From Emydura subglobosa (Eukaryota > Chordata > Testudines > Chelidae): a DNA stretch of 64,000 nt. Each line of letters opens with the position of its first letter. The first letter of the stretch is position 1. The stretch covers positions 31,107,896-31,171,895 of the forward strand of contig ML679966.1 in the NCBI GenBank assembly GCA_007922225.1, read 5' to 3'. Below, piece after piece: positions 56,836 to 64,000 of this stretch. A program made the position numbers and the translations under genes. Below the pieces are notes generated by a model that did not search any database, had not been told where the DNA came from, and saw only the letters and a program-made list of their open reading frames with translations.

Positions 56836-59800
56836 TAGTTTGGAGGTAGTAGCAAACTCATGAACATCTGTGTGTGGTCCAGAAGAACAAAGACACACTT
56901 GGCTGACGTGTTAAATCAATAACAACTCAAAGGGATTATTCAAATCCTTAGCGATATAATAAGGAATTTATAAATATTCATCCTGCATATGCAGCTTGGT
57001 TTAAGCATGTCACTGTCTACATAAATCAATCAGAAATATTGAATTAAGGAGACTTCTTCAGACAGAACTAATTTGCCTGGAACACATTTAAATGCCACAG
57101 AGATGGGTGCTGTAGAAAACCCTACGACAGACAGATGGGGTCCAAGCCTTTGTTTTAGTTATTTGCATTCAAAACCCTCTTTCAGTCATCTTACCTTATA
57201 CTATCCATGACACCTGCAGTGTGGAAAGCATTTTTCAGAATGTAACTTCAGCAAATCTTTCATGATGTTTTCATAGTCAATGACTAATCCAGACTTAACA
57301 ACTTTTTGCAAGATGCCACTTTAACTATTAGGTAATTTATGTGACTTGTGATTTAAATTATCCAGCATTCGCATAGGAGAAGTTGACCCCCAGATTTTTA
57401 AGATCAAGATAAGGCTCGAGGATAATTACTGACTCAGAAGGGCAGCCCCCAGTAGACTTTGAAGTCCACACCAGTATATCAACCTTTGCCTGCCAAATCA
57501 AACCCTTTTATTTCAACAGTCAAACTAAAACCTATGAAGCCATAGTTATACTCTTTAATTTTCCTTGAGCATATGTCTGACCAATAAACACAGTGTTTGC
57601 TGACACTAAGGTGGAAGCTTGTCTTGAATGAATAAGATTCCGGGAGGAGGAAAAAAAAAAAGGGACTTAACATGGCTTTTGAAAGAAACAAACCAATAGT
57701 AGGTAGGGTTTTTTAAAAAATGTAAATAAGCCTTTTAAATGAGGATTGGTTTTTTTTGTTTGTTTGGGGTTTTTTTAAGTAACTGTTTTGATTCAGACCA
57801 ATTTTCTCTTCTAAGCATATGGTCCTGGATGCCAATATTCATGGACATGAATGTGATTTAAAAAAGGAAAATATTCTCAGGAACTGTGTCGACACATTGA
57901 GTTTTAGTGAACAGCAATGCAAGAAAGATTCAAATGCCATAATGATGACAAAACTTCCAGGGACTCAGAGCCTATAAAAGATGGAGACAGGATGCAGTTT
58001 GTAGCACAGAGTGTGGGAGAGAAACAAACCACTCATGATGGAAAGATAACAGACCATCAGCCATGCAGGAGAGACTCAAACAGATGTTAATGGAGGCAAG
58101 GTTCACAGTTGGCAGTGAAGAGCATAACAGTAAATGACTCACCACCCGGGTAATGGTAATAAAAATTAGAGTTTATAGCAGACAAAAATGTGATAGTGAT
58201 ACATAAACCTCTTGAACCCATGAAAATAAGCATAACTCAGCTTGACAACACTGTAATAAATGTCAGTTATTATTTTCTTTCTTAATAACTTGTATTTATC
58301 TTAGTAAAGCTCCTTTGGAATTGCACACTTATTTTACACCAAGGCTGATCTGATCATGCACGAGAAGCTTGCAAAACAAATGAAGGGGTAAATAAAGGCA
58401 AAAGCACACATCTTCCAGTAAATAGCTCTGCAGAATATTACTCACAGATCACATAATGGTGACAAAATTCACAATTGTCTACTGCTTCACTCAGAGCAGA
58501 CAGAGTTGTTTTCAAAACAAATGAAGCGAAGACCCAAGAGAGGAAGAACTATTTATGCCTCCTGCTTGCAGGCATATCCATGTTGCCCCTTCTTCCAAAT
58601 TTCTGTTTAAAAGAAACACCATTTAAATCAGTCTAATCCTCTGAAGCAGAACTTTCATCATTTTTAAAGAATCACTGATGGAACAAAGAACTGAGATTGA
58701 ATGTGTGGCTGCTATTTTTTCCCTAGTAAGCACCTGCCATTCTTCCAAAGGAAAGAAAGAAAGAATTTGTTCAAGGTGTATTCACTGTTCTTATTTGCAT
58801 CAGAGAATAGTTCACTAATACCATCATATACTTTTTATAATCCCCAGCCTCTTCATTTCTCTTATTTTCTTTTTTCTTTTCTCTTTGGTAATGCAAATTC
58901 ACTCTCTAACCAGAGCTAAGAAGCTAAAAAGATTTAGGTCATGATTAAATGCTCCAGTAGCAGTGACTATCAGCAGATGAAACCTATGAAAAGAAAAGGG
59001 TTCAATTTCTCATTTAACTGTGAGAAATATCTGATTCCATTGGTTCTTTTAATTTATTTTAGAAGTATGCAATAGAAATAACATGACTGAAGAGTTTTAA
59101 CAGCCAATAAATTTAAACAAGACGTAGTTACATGTATCTTTTAAATTTGCAGTGGGTGGACCATTTATTATTTTTATTGGACATTAAAGAACAGAGTTAG
59201 AGCAAACATATTTTCTTCAGGTCATCATAATACTCTAATGGGTATGTTCGCAGTAGTTTGGCAATAAACTAAAACAGGCTCAATCACATAGAATGATCAT
59301 TGTGAAACCATGTGGCAAATTCCTAAGCTCTATTCCACTGATAAAGTCTATCTAAATGGCTGTTTTCATGGCAGTGATTATTGAGCAATGGATATTGATT
59401 CCTGAATGAACTGGTAAATGTTTGGCAGAGAAGTATAAGGATTATTTTGCACACCATTCCTGCATGAAGTAGAACAGGTCCTAATCAGTGTTTGTCTATT
59501 ATCTTACAGTATTGTCATATGAAAGATAAGTATAGTAATAACACACGTATTATAAAAATACCAGTTTTTAACATATTTAACTGCTAAAATGGTACAGGCT
59601 TTGCTTTGCCATGTGTTAACAGGTAACACTCAGTATCTTGTAAGTCTGGGCCCTCCGCCTGCTAAGGCATCACACTGATCTCTAGGGGATGGATGTTTAA
59701 ATAATGTAGAAAATTATCAGACACTTTGGTTACTGATACTGAGTTTGTCGTGTCATATTTATAATTGAAGTAGAACCTTGCTAGCCAAAACCATGTTTGA

Positions 59801-59964
59801 ACAGGGATATGACGCAATCTCCTTGTGGAAAAGTGTTCACTGCTAAAAAAAAGAAAGGCCAGGACTTTTCAGAGGTATACTTTCTGTGCATTTTTAAACA
59901 CACTGTCCATGTGCAAATTTTCTTTCTTTATACATTTTCATATAGTGAGGCCCAGGGAAATGAT
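56836..59964. other. unassigned DNA
   Basis: No gene recognised. A poly(A)-like run occurs at about 57,650-57,661. Confidence 0.4.
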
Positions 59965-60262
59965 GAAGGCCAGGATGAAAGTTCTGGCTGTCTGGAAAGA
60001 AGTAGAGAATGGATCTTACAAATGTTTTGGTGGTATGATTTGATCACAGATTGGGTGTGCTTTGCAAGAGAGAGAGAGGAATTGGAGGTGACCCCAAGAC
60101 CCTAGACATGAGTGAAAGGGAGGGTGGTGGTGATGTCAAGAGTGACAGATTGTGGGCAGTTGAAAAGGTTTGCATGCAAGGTCAGGAATGCATTTCTGGC
60201 CATGTTAAGTTTCAGCTGATGGCAAGACATCCTAGAGAAGAAGTCAGAAAGGTCAAGATTAA
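59965..60262 (+). repeat. old dispersed repeat, third copy
   Basis: 'gggagggtggtggtgatgtcaagagtgacagattgtggg' and 'atttctggccatgttaagtttcagctgatggcaagacatcc' are the same family as 32,640-32,815 ('ttttggccaagttaagtttaagttgatggcaaaac'). The 60,051-60,275 frames inside are not conserved coding sequence. Confidence 0.6.
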
Positions 60263-61389
60263 CATTCAGTTTTAAGGTAATTAAAATTTCTCACAGATCT
60301 AAGCTATTCCTCCACTGCAGCCTTGTATATCAGTCGTATTTGCCTCACTTCCTAGGAACAGGTTCCAGATTGTCTCATTATATTGGCTGAATATTTGCTC
60401 ACCAAACTAAATTAACAAACTTTTCCTGCACAATCACTTACAACCATGGGCACAGATCCTGGCTGAGGAACAGACAGTGTGACGCAGGTGGGTTCATGAG
60501 ATTGTGTAGCTCAGAAATGTGTATCTGTATAGGACTAGTCCTTCAGCATAAATCTTCCAGGCTGCCTAATGGTGCACTCTACATTACACTAGCTGCCAAT
60601 GGGCCCCAATGGATAAGTATCAGAGGATCAGCAGGACATACAAAATCCTGGGTAGATCCCATTTCCCACCCCCCTATGCTGGCAGCAGGGAAATGGACTG
60701 GTGGAGGAGCCACTACATTGGCTCACAGCTGGAGAGGATCCTCTTACCCCTGTTCTTGGGCAAGGCTTCCATTGCTGTCTATTTAAGATTTAAGACCAAA
60801 ATCCACCAGCAGTGTGGCGTGGTACATGAGTCACTTAAATTCAGCATTAGCAACATCTTGACTATTTCATAGGCCTTCCTGACAGTGATGAAAATATTTA
60901 GTACATTCAACTTTCTGTAAGTGTTCTGAAGATACATAGCAAGAACTAAGAGAAAATTGAAAACCTTATTTTTCTTTTAATTTTTATCTAAACTGCCTGT
61001 TTTTTGTCAAGTACTGATTCTGTAGAGAGAAAATATTCATCTTTCATCAATCCTGTAACTCATTTTGCTATTTTATTTTGCTTCTCCATTTGGAAGGTAA
61101 GTTCCACGAGCCCAGTCCTTGGCTGTAATGAAAGGAGCTATGCCAATTTTCACCATCTGAAGATCTGGCCCTAAAGCCAGTGTTATTTAAAAAAAAAATC
61201 AACAAAATCCCCATAGCTCCTTCATTTTACATACTAGTTTTACTCACCCTTGAAAATAACCTCCAGCTGAGGAGTCTTAATACATATGCTCTTCATCCTA
61301 CAGAAGATTTACTTTTTAACTTGATTTTTTTCCAAGTTCTCATTTCATTTGCCTATATACTATCTCCTGCAATATTAACCAGTAGCTAT
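60263..61389. other. unassigned DNA
   Basis: No gene recognised. A GC-richer block at 60,490-60,850 has two overlapping plus-strand frames (96 and 87 codons) without known motifs and may be an unidentified repeat. 'cacc-atctgaagatctggcccta' at 61,150-61,175 is one arm-end of the AAGTCAATGG-core palindrome family. Confidence 0.35.
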
Positions 61390-61500
61390 ATTGGGCTTGA
61401 TTTTGATCTCATTTAATTTTGGGTTTATACATATTTGATTCCACCAATTTCAGTAGAGTTATTTTAGTTTACATCATTGTAAGAGCAGCAGCAAGCCCAT
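61390..61500. repeat. degraded fold-back repeat
   Basis: 'gggcttgattttgatctcattta...ttccaccaatttcagtagagttattttagtttacatcattgtaagagcagcagcaagccc' follows the 'gggcctgattctgatctcagttacac..gactccactgacttcagtggagttactcctgatttacaccggtgtaagtgagagcag' palindrome family with many changes. Confidence 0.5.
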
Positions 61501-62364
61501 TTTCTTGGGACCCAGGAGATTCTTTCTTCTGTCTTATTGCTATCCTAGCACAATGGCCAAGTCAGCTAACTTCCCATGTTAATAACCAATTTAGTTGCCC
61601 CCAACTAAGTAATAACTCATTAAGTTTGAAGGCCAGGTTCCTTTTTCACATTTTACCCTTTCATCTGATTCAGTCTAGTAACCTCTTCTAATAAAAATGA
61701 GAGAACATGCTGTAAAGATGAAAGTATATCAGTACAGACTTTACTGATGCCTGCACTTCAGGTGGGTCTGTGTGTTACACCAGCTGTGCTATAGCAAATT
61801 ACTACAGTGAAGCTTTCTAGCTTATCTAAACACAGCAAACAGTGCAAAAAATGTAAATATGGTGCTTGGAGTGTTCCTTAATTGTCATGAGCTTGGACGG
61901 GTTGCAATCTATCGTCCCAGCTCTCGTTTCTTTAATGCACATAGTGGTAGCTGTGGCCAAACCTCATCTGCTGTCATCACTGATAAATCAAAGTTGTTGG
62001 TTTTTTTCAGAAATTCACAACAGGATGTCAGACAGTTTTCTAGTCATTTCTCCTTCTTGTATTCCGAGTCACTGAAGTGGTCTCAGTGCCTATTAGCATA
62101 ATAATGTTGACTAGGACACTTCTGCCATCAGACATGCCTTTTTTCCACAGCTGCCCTTAGCTAGGAAGAAACAGAAAGTGTGGCTTTACAGGAAAAAAAA
62201 AAAAAAGAACTAGGTAAACTGTTCCAGTTTGCTGCAGGCTTTTTGAGAACACATGTCATTTAGACATAAAAAGAATAAATTTGACTCAACTGGGTTTACC
62301 TTATTTAAGGCATAAAAAACCACCTTCACTTCTGTTCCTCATCACCTACAGTGAGAGTTTGTGG
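61501..62364. other. unassigned DNA
   Basis: No gene or repeat recognised apart from a 14-A run at about 62,191-62,205. Confidence 0.4.
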
Positions 62365-62432
62365 CTGAATTCAGGTTTGATATAACTCCACTGAATTCAG
62401 TAGAGTTACACCACAGATCAATTTGGTCCTTC
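62365..62432. repeat. fold-back repeat
   Basis: 'gctgaattcaggtttgatataactccactgaattcagtagagttacaccacagatcaatttgg' shows the inverted core GATATAACTCCACTGAATTCAGTAGAGTTACACC, where AACTCCACTGAATTC and its near-inverse meet. Confidence 0.55.
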
Positions 62433-63344
62433 GTCTTTAAAGCTGCCTTTTCCTGTGTGTGAAACCAAAAAACACCATATGGTAAGTACTTAGCTTACTG
62501 TCTGCAGTGGAGTCTGCTGACATTCTTTTCAGATTTTGTTGATGGAAAATGTTAAATCCTGTAGAGCTGGTTCAGTCAATGACAAACCTACAACCACAGG
62601 AGATCATACGAATGTGTGACGCTTACTGCTCATGCTCCAGTGCTGTACATTGCACAGCATGAGCTCTTTCATACTGACTTAGTGATGATGATAATTTAAG
62701 CCCCCTGGAGAATCGGAACAACCTTCATCTCCATTCTTACCGGTGTGTAGAACCAACAAAATGCAAGGGTAGGGCAGGGTAGTTAATGAGATCCCTCTGT
62801 TTGTAGGCCACTAGAAGGGAGACAGTTCATTCCTGAGCACCATGGAATGGTACAGCTGCACACTACGTCCAGCATAGGCCAGTACCTACACCATACAATT
62901 TGTGCCTGAATAGTGGACCTACAGCTGTGGAGCCCAATCAAAAAGTTTTGCAAAAGGGCCCTATATTTACTTGAACTGGGCCCAAAAGCCTGCATTCTAA
63001 AATCCACATCCAGGTGCTGAACATATAAAAAGGAAAGTTGCAGACAGCTGCTCTATGTACTTATCCCTTCACTTCTCAGACAGCGACTGCACTTTTACTG
63101 TCTGGGAGCATCAGCCTCACTTTGGTTCAGATCATCTAGGTGAATGGCCTCTACACCTCTAAGCATTCACACTGAAAATAAGTGGAGAGAAGTTTTTTGT
63201 ATACAGCTGTAACAGATCACTGGACACCGTTCTATGAGCACCATGACATTACGTTAACTTGCTTAAATTCATTGTCTGAACAGTTCTTGCTTTACTTTCA
63301 GAGATAAGGACAGACAAATATGTATCACACACTATGTATGTTCC
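62433..63344. other. unassigned DNA
   Basis: No gene recognised. The 74-codon antisense frame at 62,783-63,007 has no recognisable motif. Confidence 0.4.
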
Positions 63345-63670
63345 CAGCTCAACAGTATGACTGTCAGCCCCTTTTAATATTATTCCACTCGTTCCCTCAT
63401 TTCCACCATATCATACACAAATATTTTGTCCTAACCTGCAAAGCCCTCCACAGTTTAGTCTTGCCCCACCTACTGTCCTATAATCTTATGAGATCAACCC
63501 CTGCTTTCATTCCACCAACAATGCCAGCCAGGACCACCTGCTTGTCCACTTCTCCCACAATTGTCTTCATGCTTTCCCGCATGCCGCTTCTTACACATGG
63601 GAAAACACTCTCAGTCAAAACCCCTAAGACTAATACACTAGCTCTTTACTTAAAGCTCCTTTGCTGTAAT
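63345..63670 (+). repeat. L2/CR1-like LINE ORF2 3-prime remnant
   Basis: A plus-strand frame (63,320-63,691) includes 'VLTCKALHSLVLPHLLSY', close to the 'lltyKaLhglaPpYLsdLl' motif near the C-terminus of L2- and CR1-type LINE proteins. A 'LPLLTHGKTLSVKTP' (usual 'lPrtrlkt.GdrAFsvaaP') follows at the right distance. The frame is short and diverged. Confidence 0.5.
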
Positions 63671-64000
63671 GCAGAGAAAACTATAGGCTAAGAAGCTGGC
63701 AAGTCATGACTGACACTGCTTTGTACGTAAAGTAGGGATTCAATCACTTTGTGATGTATGAAGAATATAGTGTAGCCCAGCCAAAATTACAGCACATTCA
63801 AAAAGATTTTTGGAGTATGTCCAAGTAAATCTGTTAATTAGTTTGAGTTAAAATTAGTTTAACATCAGTCCTTTTGGAAATCTAGCATGCTATGTCAGAC
63901 CATTTCTGGGTCACAAATGACCTTGGAAATGAAATAATACAGACTCTTTATACTTCCCATAGAGTTAAAAGTCATGGAAAGCTTTGAAAAAAAGTCTTCA
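63671..64000. other. unassigned DNA
   Basis: No gene or repeat recognised up to the end of the window. Confidence 0.4.

Noticed and set aside
60496..60872. Two overlapping plus-strand frames in a GC-richer block
   Set aside because: No domain recognised; I suspect a repeat but cannot name it, so it is noted only as unassigned.

Overview
This window reads as vertebrate nuclear DNA, most likely from a turtle or a close reptile relative. It is AT-rich, has no bacterial or viral gene layout, and no open frame longer than about 130 codons. Its recognisable content is almost all interspersed repeats. The families are ones I associate from memory with turtle and crocodilian genomes: PIF/Harbinger elements with GGCCTGGTCTACACT / AGTGTAGACATAGCC ends, hAT miniature elements, CR1 tails, MIR-type SINEs and many short fold-back repeats. 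The species call is inference. No host protein-coding gene, rRNA, functional tRNA or CRISPR array was found, so the window is probably intergenic or inside a long intron.

Layout. From 1 to 12 kb there is mostly unassigned AT-rich DNA with candidate LTRs (1.1-1.7, 3.4-4.1 and 7.8-8.4 kb), two MIR copies and fold-back repeats. At 12.8-13.2 kb lies a broken Ty3/gypsy-type integrase, followed by a CR1-like remnant. From 16 to 25 kb there are two antisense LTR-like blocks, AT-rich fold-backs and a Harbinger-type MITE at 22,285-22,549 with a TCA target duplication. A mosaic at 25.7-27.4 kb contains a decayed antisense RTE-like LINE next to two other repeats. At 28,416-30,745 is an internally deleted Harbinger element flanked by ACA. 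From 32.6 to 36.2 kb an old dispersed repeat is split by a CR1 tail, followed by two hAT miniature elements 48 bp apart with 8-bp target duplications. At 42,586-46,375 is the best-preserved autonomous element: a Harbinger copy with remains of both of its proteins and a 239-bp hAT element inside it, flanked by a perfect CTCTACAC duplication. The last 18 kb holds LTR-like blocks, tRNA-like SINE heads, another copy of the old dispersed repeat, an L2/CR1-like remnant and one unexplained candidate terminal exon at 51,307-51,584.

How the parts relate. The two large Harbinger elements show the family's two-protein system: a Myb/SANT-like DNA-binding protein (ORF1) and a DDE nuclease (ORF2) on opposite strands. 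Both are broken here, so neither can move itself. The small elements with similar ends are the kind of passengers such a system would have mobilised. The nested insertions give a relative order of events. No undescribed system with strong support was found; the most open question is the candidate exon near 51.4 kb.
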